Part shown: positions 7,291 to 16,595 of the stretch, piece after piece | Numbering within the stretch: position 1 is the stretch's first letter | How the letters are laid out: every line of letters starts with the position of its first letter | Source of the DNA: Planctomycetota bacterium | Lineage (GTDB): Bacteria > Planctomycetota > Planctomycetia > Pirellulales > UBA1268 | Length of the DNA stretch: 34,970 nt | Assembly: GCA_016872555.1 (NCBI GenBank) | Contig: VGZO01000043.1 | Coordinates: 1 to 34,970 of the forward strand | Direction of reading: 5' to 3' | The notes under the pieces: model-generated | Databases searched by the model: none | Told to the model about the DNA's origin: nothing | The model's input: the letters and a program-made list of their open reading frames with translations, nothing else | Made by a program: the position numbers and the translations under genes

Positions 7291-8220
7291 TCAGGCCGCC
7301 ATCTCCGCGCGGACCTTCTCGAGGAGCTTCTTCGTCGCCCGGATTCCCTCCGGTTCCGGCAGAGCGGCTCCCTCGTACTCGACGCCGATCCAGCCGTGGT
7401 AGCCGGCGGCCATCACCAGCCGCAGCATCTTCTGGTAGTCGGTGCGGACCTCGTTGCCCGCGGCGTCGAACTCGTGGCTCTTGGCACTGACACCCTTGGC
7501 GAACGGCATCAACTCCTCGACTCCGCGGTAGCGGTCGTAGTCGTAGAAGTTGCCGAAGTCGGGAAGCGTGCCGCAGTTGGGCTTGGCCACCATCTTCATC
7601 ACCCCGGCCAGCCACTCGCCGTTGCTCGACAGACCACCGTGGTTTTCCACGATCACGTTCATCCCCATCTGCGCCGCGTAGTCGGCGAGCCGCCCGAGGC
7701 CGTCGGCTGCGAGCTTCTGCTGCTCTTCGAACGAACCCTTGCTGGCAGCGTTGACGCGGATCGAGTGGCATCCCAGCCGCTTCGCCGCCTCGACCCACGG
7801 GAAGTGGTTCTCGACCGCCTTGGTCCGGGCCGCGGCGTCGGGGTTGCCGAGATCGCCGAGGCCGTCGCACATGATCAGCACGTTGGTCACGCCGGCGTCG
7901 GCGGAGCGTTTCGCCAGTTCCCCGAGGTAGGCGGTGTCCTTGGCCTTGTCCTTGAAGAACTGGTTGACGTACTCGACGCCGTCGATGCCGTAGTCCTCCT
8001 TCGCGGCCCGAGGGAAGTCGAGATTGTCGAGCTTGCCGGAAAACAGCGTCTTGTGGAGCGACCACTCGGCCAGCGAGATCTTGAACAGCGGCTGCCCGTC
8101 GGCGGGCGCGGCACGGAGCAGGCCGGGAACGACGGCCGGAGCCACGGTGGCCAGCGCGGCAGCGAGGAACCGGCGGCGTTCGGGGCGGTCGGCGGAGGGC
8201 GTGTCGTGGCAGGCAGGCAT
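7291..8220 (-). CDS. Tat-exported sugar phosphate isomerase/epimerase
   Basis: 309 residues of the xylose-isomerase-like TIM-barrel family (AP endonuclease 2 superfamily). The N-terminus has a twin-arginine signal, [14 protein letters not shown], ending in an Ala-rich cleavage region, so export in folded form is likely. Barrel strands with metal-binding acidic and His residues include [44 protein letters not shown] and GWIGVEYEG. Such paralogues are abundant in planctomycetes; the true sugar substrate is usually unknown. The start is supported by GGGAG about 7 nt upstream. It is divergent from the POT transporter across a 284-bp gap in which I see no clear promoter. Confidence 0.9.
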   Translation of the reverse strand: MPACHDTPSADRPERRRFLAAALATVAPAVVPGLLRAAPADGQPLFKISLAEWSLHKTLFSGKLDNLDFPRAAKEDYGIDGVEYVNQFFKDKAKDTAYLGELAKRSADAGVTNVLIMCDGLGDLGNPDAAARTKAVENHFPWVEAAKRLGCHSIRVNAASKGSFEEQQKLAADGLGRLADYAAQMGMNVIVENHGGLSSNGEWLAGVMKMVAKPNCGTLPDFGNFYDYDRYRGVEELMPFAKGVSAKSHEFDAAGNEVRTDYQKMLRLVMAAGYHGWIGVEYEGAALPEPEGIRATKKLLEKVRAEMAA

Positions 8221-8504
8221 CGGAAATCTCCCGGGCGGAACGGCAGCGATCGGGGCAGGGCGACGGCGGGTGCGGAAGCGACTGGGTTCGTCCCGCGGCC
8301 ACCAGCTTCCACGCAGGATAACACCTCCGTGCAGACACTGACAGGCTGCGTGGGGTGCGTGCCGGCCCCCGTGCCGGCTATGGTCCGCACTCCCTCCGCG
8401 GTATCCTCTGGAGCCGTTTCGACATCGTGGGGCGACCGTTCGCGTCCGAAGTCCGGACCGGCTTGGCGTTCCCCACCGGTCCGATCCGCCCTCACGGATA
8501 GCCC

Positions 8505-10295
8505 ATGAGCACGCACAGCGTCGGAGCCGATGATGCCGGCTCCCCCGGGGATGACACGGTCTTCGGGCACAAGCCGGGGCTGTTCCTGCTGTTTTTCACC
8601 GAGATGTGGGAGCGGTTCAGCTACTACGGGATGCGCGCCTTGCTGGTGCTGTTTCTCGTCAGCGACATGGCCGCGGGCGGCTGGGGCTGGACGCGCCAGG
8701 AAGCCCTCGGGCTGTATGCCTGGTACACGGGGCTGGTGTACGTGACGCCCGTGCTCGGCGGCATGATCGCCGACGCGTTTCTCGGCTACCGCCGGGCCGT
8801 GCTGCTCGGTGCCCTGCTGATGACGCTCGGCCATGCGTCGATGGCGCTCGAATCACGGACGGCGTTTTATGCCGGGCTCGCGCTGTTGATCGCCGGCAAC
8901 GGGTTCTTCAAGCCCAACATCTCGTCGATCGTCGGCCACCTCTACAAGGACCATCCGGCGAAGAAGGACTCGGCCTACACGATCTTCTACATGGGCATCA
9001 ACGCCGGTGCGTTCCTGGGGATGCTGTTCTGCGGCTACATCGGCGAGAAGGTGTCGTGGAGCTACGGCTTCGGGCTGGCCGGGATCTTCATGTTCCTCGG
9101 AATGCTGATGTTCCAATTCGGGCAGGGGATCTTCGGCGACCTCGGCCTCGCGCCGGAGCGGCGCGACGGCACGGCAGGCAGGGATGTCGCCGAATCCGCC
9201 GACGAGGCTGCGGTCGTCAAGGACCGGTTGATCGTCATCGGCATCCTGTCGTTCGCCTCGATCTTCTTCTGGATGGCGTTCGAGCAGGCCGGTGGGTCGA
9301 TGAACATCTTCGCCAAGGACTACACCAGCCGCGTCCTGACCGGTTCGGCGGCCACGACCTTCTTCTGGATCGACGCGCTATTGACGCTGATCCCGCTGGG
9401 GATCGTCACCTGGGTGCTCGTCAACCTCGTCCGCGCCACGCACGACCGGATCGCACTGTCCAACGCGTTCATCGTGCTGAGTTTCGTGATCATCTGGGGG
9501 GCGGCGATCTGGCGGCTCAACCGTGAATTCAACATGCAGTCCTACGACCTGGCCGTGACGCCGCTGGCGGCGCCCGCGGACGTAGGGGCGGGGGCGGCGG
9601 AGCCGATCGTCGCGACGATCCTCACCGAGACGCCGCTCCGCGAAGGGGAGGAGGTGTTCGTCGTCGACCTCGAGGGGAAGGGGGGGGCGGGCAAGCTCCG
9701 GATCCTCGCTCCCGCCCAGGCCGCCAACTTCGCCAGCAAGCAGGCGGCCGTGGTGAAGCGGGTCCGCGGGAACGAGATCGAGGTCACGGCGTCGTGGTTC
9801 CAGATCCTCAACTCGTTCTTCATCATCGCCCTGGCACCGTTGATCGGTCGCATCTGGGAGACGCGCTTCAACCCCTCGGCACCTGTCAAATTCGGCTTCG
9901 GCCTGATCCTCCTCGGCGTCGGCTTCGCGGCGCTGGCGCTGGCGAGCATGGGCGTTCCCAAGGGGGCCAAGACGGCGAACCTCAGCATGTCGTGGCTGGT
10001 GATCGCCTATCTGTTCCACACGCTCGGTGAGCTGTTCGTGTCGCCCGTCGGGCTGTCGTACGTGAGCAAGTTGGCGCCGGCGCGGCTGGTCGGGCTGATG
10101 TTCGGGATCTGGTTCTTCGCCTCCGCCGTCGCCAACTACGCCGCCGGGATCACCGGCGGAATGATCGACGCGATCTCGGAGAAGTACGGCCTGTCGGTGT
10201 TCTTCCTCATCTACACGGCGATCCCTGTCGTCGCCGGGTTGGTGCTGATCGCCCTGTCGAAGGGGATCCGCCGGATGATGCATGGGATCGGCTGA
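8505..10295 (+). CDS. POT/PTR-family proton-coupled peptide transporter
   Basis: 596 residues, longer than the ~500 of typical bacterial di-/tripeptide symporters. The family signature is clear: [19 protein letters not shown] in helix 1 (ExxER), then [17 protein letters not shown] and the PTR2 motif [14 protein letters not shown]. Late helices include [19 protein letters not shown]. The extra length is mainly an insertion of about 80-90 residues (after [10 protein letters not shown] and before [10 protein letters not shown]) with [16 protein letters not shown] and [13 protein letters not shown], probably a small beta-rich domain outside the membrane. This insertion type also occurs in other planctomycete and Bacteroidetes POT proteins as far as I recall. 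Its stop is overlapped by the next gene. Confidence 0.93.
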   Translation: MSTHSVGADDAGSPGDDTVFGHKPGLFLLFFTEMWERFSYYGMRALLVLFLVSDMAAGGWGWTRQEALGLYAWYTGLVYVTPVLGGMIADAFLGYRRAVLLGALLMTLGHASMALESRTAFYAGLALLIAGNGFFKPNISSIVGHLYKDHPAKKDSAYTIFYMGINAGAFLGMLFCGYIGEKVSWSYGFGLAGIFMFLGMLMFQFGQGIFGDLGLAPERRDGTAGRDVAESADEAAVVKDRLIVIGILSFASIFFWMAFEQAGGSMNIFAKDYTSRVLTGSAATTFFWIDALLTLIPLGIVTWVLVNLVRATHDRIALSNAFIVLSFVIIWGAAIWRLNREFNMQSYDLAVTPLAAPADVGAGAAEPIVATILTETPLREGEEVFVVDLEGKGGAGKLRILAPAQAANFASKQAAVVKRVRGNEIEVTASWFQILNSFFIIALAPLIGRIWETRFNPSAPVKFGFGLILLGVGFAALALASMGVPKGAKTANLSMSWLVIAYLFHTLGELFVSPVGLSYVSKLAPARLVGLMFGIWFFASAVANYAAGITGGMIDAISEKYGLSVFFLIYTAIPVVAGLVLIALSKGIRRMMHGIG

Positions 10296-11529
10296 GTCGT
10301 CGACAGCGGCGACGGCCCGGGCAGCTGCCGGTGCCCTGGTCGTCACGATCGACCGGCTGCCGGCCTGGATCCTGCCCGCGTACGGTTCGACGTGGGTGGC
10401 GACGCCGGCCCTCGACGGCCTCGCCGCCAGCGGGCTCGTCTTCGATCGGCTCTTCGCCACGACGACCGTCGCGGGTGCCACGCTCGCGGCGCTCGCCGCC
10501 GGCGGTGGGCTCGCCGAGGTCGCTTCGCGGCTCGCCGACGGGCTGGTGGTGATCACCGACGACGATTCCGCGCTGGCGCCGGCGCTGGCCGCCGCCGGCC
10601 GGGTGACCGTCGTACCGCTGCCGCGGCGGCGGCGCGTGGCGGCGAGCGTTGAGGAGACGGCGCTCGGATGCCTCGCCGCCGCGGCGACAACCGCGCTGCG
10701 GAGCGTGGCGCGGGGCTGTGTGTGGTGCCATGCGACGAGCCTCGGCCGGGTGTGGGACGCGCCGGAGGGGTTCCGCGACGCGTTCGTCGATCCCGACGAT
10801 CCGCCGCCGCCGGCCGGCGCCGAGGTTCCGGCGTTCGCCGTCACCGCCGCCACCGATCCCGACGATCTGGTCGGCATCCGCCAACTGTTCGCCGGACAGG
10901 TGTCGCTTCTCGACCACTGCCTGGCGAACCTGCTGGCGGCGGTGCCGCCCGACTGGGCCGTGCTCGTGTGTGGGATCCGCGGGATGGCGCTGGGCCTCCA
11001 CGGCGCGGTCGGCCCGCGCGAGATCGAGACTCCCGACGGCGGCATCGTGCACCTCCCGGCGATCCTCCGCGCACCGGCGGTGGCCGACGCGGCGCAGCGA
11101 GAGCGGGGACTCGTCATTCCGGCCGACCTCGGCGCGACGCTGGCGGCGCTTCTCGGCGGGCCGTCGAGCCTTCCGGGGACGCCCTGGCTCGGCCACGACC
11201 TCGGTTCGATGCTCGCCGGTGATGCACCGCCGCCGCGGGACCGGGTGGTGGTCGCCGGGCCCGGCGGAGGGGCAGTCGTCACCGACGCCTGGTCGATGCA
11301 CGTCGCCCGGACGACGGACAGCGGGATACCCGCGGCGCGCCGGCTGTATGCCCAGCCCGACGATTTTTTCAGGATCTGCGACGTCGCCGACCGCTCGCCG
11401 CAGGTTGCCGAGGAGCTCGCAGCGCTGGTTTCGTCGGTCGGGGAAGGCGTGGTGGACGGGGCGGACGAGGCGGCCGCGGATGCCTGGTTACGTCCGCTCT
11501 CGCCGGCGGCCCGGGAGCCGGCAACCTGA
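10282..11529 (+). CDS. AlkP/sulfatase-fold protein lacking the catalytic motif
   Basis: 415 residues. The N-terminus ALVVTIDRLPAWILPAYGS, then TPALDGLAASGLVFDRLFA, matches the opening of sulfatases and other alkaline-phosphatase superfamily members. The nucleophile loop (C/S-x-P-S-R) that should follow is replaced by TTTVAGATLAAL. A later segment (LLDHCLANLLAAVPPDWAVL, then GLVIPADLGATLAALLG) fits the C-terminal half of the fold. The metal-binding Asp-Asn/His sets are not evident, so catalysis is doubtful. ATG 10282 lies within the POT gene (14-bp overlap), implying co-translation. There is no obvious signal peptide. Role unknown; the fold assignment is moderately secure, and loss of activity is inferred. 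Confidence 0.65.
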   Translation: MGSAESSTAATARAAAGALVVTIDRLPAWILPAYGSTWVATPALDGLAASGLVFDRLFATTTVAGATLAALAAGGGLAEVASRLADGLVVITDDDSALAPALAAAGRVTVVPLPRRRRVAASVEETALGCLAAAATTALRSVARGCVWCHATSLGRVWDAPEGFRDAFVDPDDPPPPAGAEVPAFAVTAATDPDDLVGIRQLFAGQVSLLDHCLANLLAAVPPDWAVLVCGIRGMALGLHGAVGPREIETPDGGIVHLPAILRAPAVADAAQRERGLVIPADLGATLAALLGGPSSLPGTPWLGHDLGSMLAGDAPPPRDRVVVAGPGGGAVVTDAWSMHVARTTDSGIPAARRLYAQPDDFFRICDVADRSPQVAEELAALVSSVGEGVVDGADEAAADAWLRPLSPAAREPAT

Positions 11530-11684
11530 GGGGCGGCCGAAACGGCTCTTCTCCGCCGTTCCCCTCGTGGCTATCCTCCCGCCCCCTCCGGGTGCTCCCG
11601 CCACCCGCAGCACGCCGGCCGTGACGGTGGTCTCGCGGGAGACACGCCGGTCGCGCGGTTGCCGGCCGGTGCCGGGTCGTCTCC

Positions 11685-14600
11685 ATGCCCTGTCCCCTCC
11701 GCCAGCGACGTTCGTTCCGTGGGGACCGCCCCGGCCGGTGCCGCGCGCTCCCGGCCGTCGCCAAACTGCTCGCCGCCCTGACCGCGCTGGCTCCGGCGAG
11801 CGCCGACGAGCCCGGCGCCGTCGGGCCGCCGGTGACGGTGCGGATCACGTGGGGCGGGGGCCGACCACGTGGCTGGAGCGGCACCGTGCGCGTGCTCGCC
11901 CCGACGGGGCAGGTGCTCCCGCTGCCGGCGTGGCGGCCGCTCGCCGCCGATCCCGAGGCGGTGGCGCGGATTCACCCCCGAGACGGTCACCTGCAGGTCG
12001 TTGCCGGCGGCGAACGCGTCGTGCTCGACGGCATCGAGATCGCGATCCCCGACTGGGCCACGGCGCGGATCGAGGTCGCGCTGGCGGCCGACGGCGCCGC
12101 CACCCCGGTCACCACCACGGTCGCGGTCTCCGACCTGCTCGGCAGCCCGGCGCTCGAGCCGCTCGACGCCGAAGCCAACCGGCTGTCACTGGAGCGCGCT
12201 GGTGGGGACGAGCTCCGCGTCGTCTTCCCCGCGCCAGGACCCGTGCCCGACGCGCCGCTGCCGACGTTACGCCGGCCGGGCGACACCGTCCGGTTCGAGG
12301 TCCACCCGCTGCTCGCCGGCCGGCCCGCCGGGAGCACATCGGTCGAGCTCCGGGCCCGGGTGGTGGCCAGTGACGACGGCGAGTCGCACGCCACCCAGGC
12401 CGTGCTCCTCCGCGAGATTGCCGCCGACGGGGCCCGGGCGTTCGAACCGGTGCCGGTGGAGCTCGCGCTGCCGGTCCGCGAGGGGGCCTACGACATCGTC
12501 CTCGAGGTGGTGGAGCGGTCCGGGCTGCGCTGGTCGCGCCCGATCGCGACGCGGACGGTGCAGTGTGTCGCGGTTTCGACCGCGGCGCCGGTGTCGCCGA
12601 TCGCTGAGTGGAAGAAGGTCTGCGAGGTCGACCCGGGCAGTCCCCGGCTCCTCGAGCGGCTGCGCCGGTTGCCGGGCGTCAAGGTGCCGGCCGTGGTGCC
12701 CGCCAATCTCCCGCTGGCCGGCGGCGCGATGGGGCGTGTGCCGCTGCCTTCGCTGCCGGTGCCGCTGCCGAAGCTGCCGGCGGTCGGCGAGATGGTGCCG
12801 AAGTTCACCGGCCTCCTGGCAGTCGGGGATTCGACGCTGGTGCCGCATCCCGCCGGTGCCATGCTCAGCTTGCCTCCGGCGCCGGGCGCGGGGCAGGTGT
12901 CGTGGGAGGGGATCGCCGTCGCCGGTCTCCAGCCGGCGCATCCGCACGTCGTCGAGGTCGAGTACCCGATCGACCAGGATGCGATGGTCGGGATCACCGT
13001 CCTCGAGCAGGTGGGCAGCGAGGTCCGTGCGACCGCCGCCGGCGGATTCGTCGTCGAGCGCCCGCTCGCGACGCGCTCGCACCCGGTCGCCGAGGGGATC
13101 GCCACGCATCGGTTCGTGTTCTGGCCACACACCCGCGCCGGCGTGGTCGTGCTCTCCAACGCCGCACAGCGGACACCGCTCCACATCGGCCGGGTCCGTG
13201 TCCTCTCCGGTCCGCAGCGGCTCCCGCCGGCTCCGTCGGCAGGCGCGGGGGAAGCGCGGCGCACGTTGCTCGCGTTCCTTGCCGAGCCCGACTTCGAGCG
13301 CTTCGGGGGAGTGCGGCGCGTCGATGGTGCGACCGGGCGTGGCGTCGACGACTGGCACGGTCTGCTCGTCGGATGCCGGTCGTTGGCGGAGTGGCTCGCC
13401 GCGCAGGGGGCCGACGGCGCCGTGGTCACCGTGGCCGCCGACGGCGGGGCCGTCTGGCCGTCGGCGACGCTCGGCACCGCCCCGCGCTGGGACGGCGGGG
13501 GCTCGTTCAACGGCCGGCTCGACCCGGTGCCGAAGGACGCGCTGGCGCTGGCCTGCCGGCTGTTCGCCCGCGAACGCCTCCGGTTGGTTCCCGCGATCGC
13601 CGGCACGGGGCCGCTGCCGGTGATCGAGGCGCTGCTTGCCGAAGGGGCCGGGGATCCCACCGGCCTGGTGTGCGTCGGTGCCGACGGGCGGCCGCGGCGC
13701 GGGCCCGGAGTCGCCGGGCGATACAACATCCTCGATCCCCGGGTCCAGGACGCCTGTGCCGAGGTCGTCGGCGAACTGGCCGCGCGGCTCCGTGGCGAAC
13801 CGGCGGTCGAAGGCCTGGCGCTGGTGATGCCGCACGACGGCTGGCTGCACCTCCCGGGAGTCGCCACTGCCCTCGACGACGCGACGTTCCGTCGGTTCCT
13901 CGCCGCGGCTGGTCCTGTCGCGGCGGGCCTCGAGCCTGTCGCCGCGCCGGGACCGGAGCGGTTCGCACGGCGGGCGGCGCTGGTCGAGGGTCCGCTCCGC
14001 GAGCCGTGGCTGGAGTGGCGTGCCGCCGAGGTCGCCCGATTCCATCACCGCCTCGCCGACATCGTCCGCAGCGTCGACCCCGACTGGACGCTCACCCTCG
14101 TGCCGACGACGCTGTTCAGTGCCGGCGACCTGGCGGCACGATTCCGCGCGCTCGTGTCGACCGCCGCGGCCGAAGGCGACCTGGCCCGTGAGGCGGGACT
14201 CGACCTGGCGCGGCTGGCGGCCCACGGCTCGATCGTCGTCGGCATTCCTCACGTGACCGCGGCGACGGCCGACATCGTCGAGGCCGGCATCGTCGAGCGG
14301 GCCAACCGCGCCGTCGCCCCGGGGCCGCCGGCGGCACGGCGCGCCGCGGTCCTCGTCTCCCAGCCGCGTTCCCTCGACCTCGGCACCGCCGTCCAGCACA
14401 TGCCGCTCCGGGGCGATGCACCGGAGTCGATCGACTGCCGTGCCGTCCTCGCGGGCGCCGCGGCGCGGCGCCCGTCGGCAGCCGTGTTTGCCGGTGGGGA
14501 CGTGGTGCTCGTGATCGACGAGTCGCTCTCCACCGTGTCGGCCGACGAGATCCAGTCCCGCACCCGGCGCGCCCGCGCCGCGCTGCCGGCGGTGCCGATG

Positions 14601-15713
14601 ACGGCGATCCCGCGCGCCGCGGCGCCGCTGGCGGCGTTCGCCGGTGCCGCCGATGACGCGACCTGGGTGAGCCTCGTCAACCGCTGCGGTGAGCCGTGCA
14701 CGGCGCAGCTGGTCGCGGCGGAGACGGTGCCCTCCGCCGACGAGCCGGCGACCGGCGCGGCGCTGGCGTCCGACGGTCGGTCGCTCGCCGTGCCCCTCGC
14801 ACCGTGGGAGGAGCGCACGGTGCTGTTCGCCGGCCCCGTCCGCTTCGACCGCGTCGATGCCCTGCTCGACCCGGTCGTGGCCGGCGTCGTCGACGACCTC
14901 GTCGCCGGACTGCGACGGCGCCGCGCCGTCCTCGAGACGCCGCTCCCGCTGCCGGTCCTCGACAACCCCGCGTTCGAGCAACCCGAGTTGGGTGACCGGG
15001 TCGCGGGCTGGGAGCTGCTCGAACCGCAACGCGGCACGCTCCGCGGCGTCGCTCCCGGCGCCGGTGGCGAAGGCCGTGCCGCCGAGTTCGCCACCGTCAC
15101 CGGCCTGGCCACGCTCCGCAGCAATCCCTTTCCGGCGCCGGCCACCGGGCGGATCAGCGTCGCCGTCTGGCTGCGGATCCCCACCGAGTCGACGCAGCCG
15201 CCGCTGCGGATCGCCCTCGAGGGTCTCGAAGGGGGGCGCGAGTACTACCGCTTCGCCCCGGTCGGGATGGCACCCGGGGCGATGCCGCTGTCGCGGTCGT
15301 GGTCGCAGTTCGTGCTCCAGGTCGACGACCTGCCCACGGCAGGATTGGAGTCGCTCCGCGTCCGGCTCGATCTCCTCGGCCCCGGGGCAGTCGAGATCGA
15401 CGACGTGCGCGTCTTCGATCTGGCGTTCGACGAGTCGCAGCGCGTGCAGATCACCAAGCTGCTGGCGCTCGTCGACCACCATCGCGGCGAGACCGATCTC
15501 GGGCGCTGCCTACTCGAGCTCGACGAGCCCTGGGCTCGGTTCCTGCTGGCCTTCGTCGTGCCCGCCGCCGAACCGCCCGTCGCGGGTGCGGTGCCGGCCG
15601 GCCCGGCAGCACCCGGTCCGGGAACGACGGGAACCCCGCGGCCCAAGGAACGGACCGCCCGGCAGCCCGCGCCGGCCGGGATCATCGACCGCTTCCGCCA
15701 GTGGTGGCAGTGA
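11685..15713 (+). CDS. Very large secreted protein, possible glycoside-hydrolase-like barrel with C-terminal jelly roll
   Basis: 1342 residues. The N-terminus has an Arg-rich start and a hydrophobic stretch (ALPAVAKLLAALTALAPASA), a plausible signal peptide. Residues ~45-300 look like beta-sandwich repeats. Residues ~530-860 (DDWHGLLVGCRSLAEWLAAQ, RLDPVPKDALALACRLFA, WLEWRAAEVARFHHRLADI) resemble a family-10-like (GHL10) TIM barrel of the kind found in large planctomycete surface proteins. Residues ~1100-1240 (LPVLDNPAFEQPE, GWELLEP, VEIDDVRVFDL) resemble a carbohydrate-binding jelly roll. The C-terminus is a Pro/Ala-rich linker ending in IIDRFRQWWQ. I cannot identify catalytic acids, so function is unassigned. 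It starts 155 bp after the AlkP-like gene and converges with the HIT gene. Confidence 0.8.
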   Translation: MPCPLRQRRSFRGDRPGRCRALPAVAKLLAALTALAPASADEPGAVGPPVTVRITWGGGRPRGWSGTVRVLAPTGQVLPLPAWRPLAADPEAVARIHPRDGHLQVVAGGERVVLDGIEIAIPDWATARIEVALAADGAATPVTTTVAVSDLLGSPALEPLDAEANRLSLERAGGDELRVVFPAPGPVPDAPLPTLRRPGDTVRFEVHPLLAGRPAGSTSVELRARVVASDDGESHATQAVLLREIAADGARAFEPVPVELALPVREGAYDIVLEVVERSGLRWSRPIATRTVQCVAVSTAAPVSPIAEWKKVCEVDPGSPRLLERLRRLPGVKVPAVVPANLPLAGGAMGRVPLPSLPVPLPKLPAVGEMVPKFTGLLAVGDSTLVPHPAGAMLSLPPAPGAGQVSWEGIAVAGLQPAHPHVVEVEYPIDQDAMVGITVLEQVGSEVRATAAGGFVVERPLATRSHPVAEGIATHRFVFWPHTRAGVVVLSNAAQRTPLHIGRVRVLSGPQRLPPAPSAGAGEARRTLLAFLAEPDFERFGGVRRVDGATGRGVDDWHGLLVGCRSLAEWLAAQGADGAVVTVAADGGAVWPSATLGTAPRWDGGGSFNGRLDPVPKDALALACRLFARERLRLVPAIAGTGPLPVIEALLAEGAGDPTGLVCVGADGRPRRGPGVAGRYNILDPRVQDACAEVVGELAARLRGEPAVEGLALVMPHDGWLHLPGVATALDDATFRRFLAAAGPVAAGLEPVAAPGPERFARRAALVEGPLREPWLEWRAAEVARFHHRLADIVRSVDPDWTLTLVPTTLFSAGDLAARFRALVSTAAAEGDLAREAGLDLARLAAHGSIVVGIPHVTAATADIVEAGIVERANRAVAPGPPAARRAAVLVSQPRSLDLGTAVQHMPLRGDAPESIDCRAVLAGAAARRPSAAVFAGGDVVLVIDESLSTVSADEIQSRTRRARAALPAVPMTAIPRAAAPLAAFAGAADDATWVSLVNRCGEPCTAQLVAAETVPSADEPATGAALASDGRSLAVPLAPWEERTVLFAGPVRFDRVDALLDPVVAGVVDDLVAGLRRRRAVLETPLPLPVLDNPAFEQPELGDRVAGWELLEPQRGTLRGVAPGAGGEGRAAEFATVTGLATLRSNPFPAPATGRISVAVWLRIPTESTQPPLRIALEGLEGGREYYRFAPVGMAPGAMPLSRSWSQFVLQVDDLPTAGLESLRVRLDLLGPGAVEIDDVRVFDLAFDESQRVQITKLLALVDHHRGETDLGRCLLELDEPWARFLLAFVVPAAEPPVAGAVPAGPAAPGPGTTGTPRPKERTARQPAPAGIIDRFRQWWQ

Positions 15714-15749
15714 CCGACCGAGGCCGCCACGGGGCGCGCACGCCGAGCG

Positions 15750-16091
15750 TCAGCCCGGCGGCCAGCCGAGCGCACGACCGCCGAGGAGGTGGACATGGAG
15801 ATGGTCCACCGACTGGCCGCCGTCGCGGCCGCAGTTGACGACCAGGCGGTAGCCGTGGGCGAGCCCGAGCCGGGCGGCGATCTGCGTGGCGACGACCACC
15901 AGATGACCGACCAGCGCCGCATCGCCGGGCCCGAGGTCGGACAGTGCGCGGATCGGCCGCTTCGGGATCACGAGCACGTGGACGGGGGCGTGCGGCGCGA
16001 CGTCGTGGAACGCGAGGCAGGAGTCGTCGTCGTGCTCGATCCGGGCGGGGATCTCGCCGCGGATGATCTTCCCGAACACCGTGTCGGCCAT
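15750..16091 (-). CDS. HIT family protein (histidine triad nucleotide-binding)
   Basis: 113 residues, the standard size for HINT/PKCI-type proteins that hydrolyse nucleoside phosphoramidates or adenylates. It opens with [16 protein letters not shown], has [19 protein letters not shown] and ends with the histidine triad in [11 protein letters not shown]. Start ATG 16091 follows GGAG at a 6-nt spacing. It lies 27 bp downstream of a small conserved protein on the same strand, probably one transcript. Confidence 0.95.
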   Translation of the reverse strand: MADTVFGKIIRGEIPARIEHDDDSCLAFHDVAPHAPVHVLVIPKRPIRALSDLGPGDAALVGHLVVVATQIAARLGLAHGYRLVVNCGRDGGQSVDHLHVHLLGGRALGWPPG

Positions 16092-16118
16092 GGTGGGCTC
16101 CGGAGCGCCGGGGAGGAC

Positions 16119-16454
16119 TCAGCCGGCCGGATCGGGCGTGGGCTCCGATCCGGCGTCGGGGGTCGTCGCGGCGCCGCGCCGCACGCGCCGGCGCGGCGGG
16201 CGGGGCAGGGCCCACTCTTTGGTGATCGCCTCGAAGACGTCGGGGGTCTCGTAGCGGACGACGTCGCGCCCCTCCGGCATCGGCCCGACGAGTTTGCGGA
16301 ACACCGGGGCCCCGCGGAGGTCGAGGTCGACGCTGCAATCGTCGGTGCCGACCTGGAGGTGGCTCCGCTGGATCCCCTCGGCGGAGTCGAAGTCGCGGAT
16401 CACGAGGCTGCCATCGGTGGCGCGGGTGACGAGCCGCCAGGTGCGTTTGGGCAT
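16119..16454 (-). CDS. Small conserved hypothetical protein
   Basis: 111 residues from ATG 16454, chosen because GAGG lies 8 nt upstream. A GTG/ATG upstream in the same frame would add ~20 unconvincing residues. The sequence has a compact beta-rich look (TWRLVTRATDGSLVIRDFDS, then SHLQVGTDDCSVDLDLRG) and an Arg/Pro-rich C-terminal tail. I do not recognise a family. Its position directly upstream of the HIT gene suggests co-expression. Confidence 0.7.
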   Translation of the reverse strand: MPKRTWRLVTRATDGSLVIRDFDSAEGIQRSHLQVGTDDCSVDLDLRGAPVFRKLVGPMPEGRDVVRYETPDVFEAITKEWALPRPPRRRVRRGAATTPDAGSEPTPDPAG

Positions 16455-16595
16455 GGCACGGACCTCGGGGTGGGACGGCGGGCGGCCATCGCCGGCCACC
16501 TCACCTCCGAGCATCGACCGGGTGCGGACCCCGGCTGGAGCGGTTGCCGCCCCCGCCGCGCGATCGGTGCGACGGCGTCCGGCGGCATCGCGTGC

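Noticed and set aside
8221-8504. Divergent promoter pair between the sugar isomerase and POT genes
   Set aside because: No -35/-10 pair of acceptable quality was found by eye on either strand.
12267-15482. Very long open frame on the minus strand opposite the large secreted protein
   Set aside because: It is Arg/Asp/Gly/His-rich with no domain pattern and mirrors the codon bias of the plus-strand gene, a usual artefact of GC-rich DNA.
15722-15763. Inverted repeat GGCCGCC/GGCGGCC as a terminator between the secreted protein and HIT genes
   Set aside because: The 28-nt loop, lack of a T tract and the high background of such GC repeats make it unconvincing.
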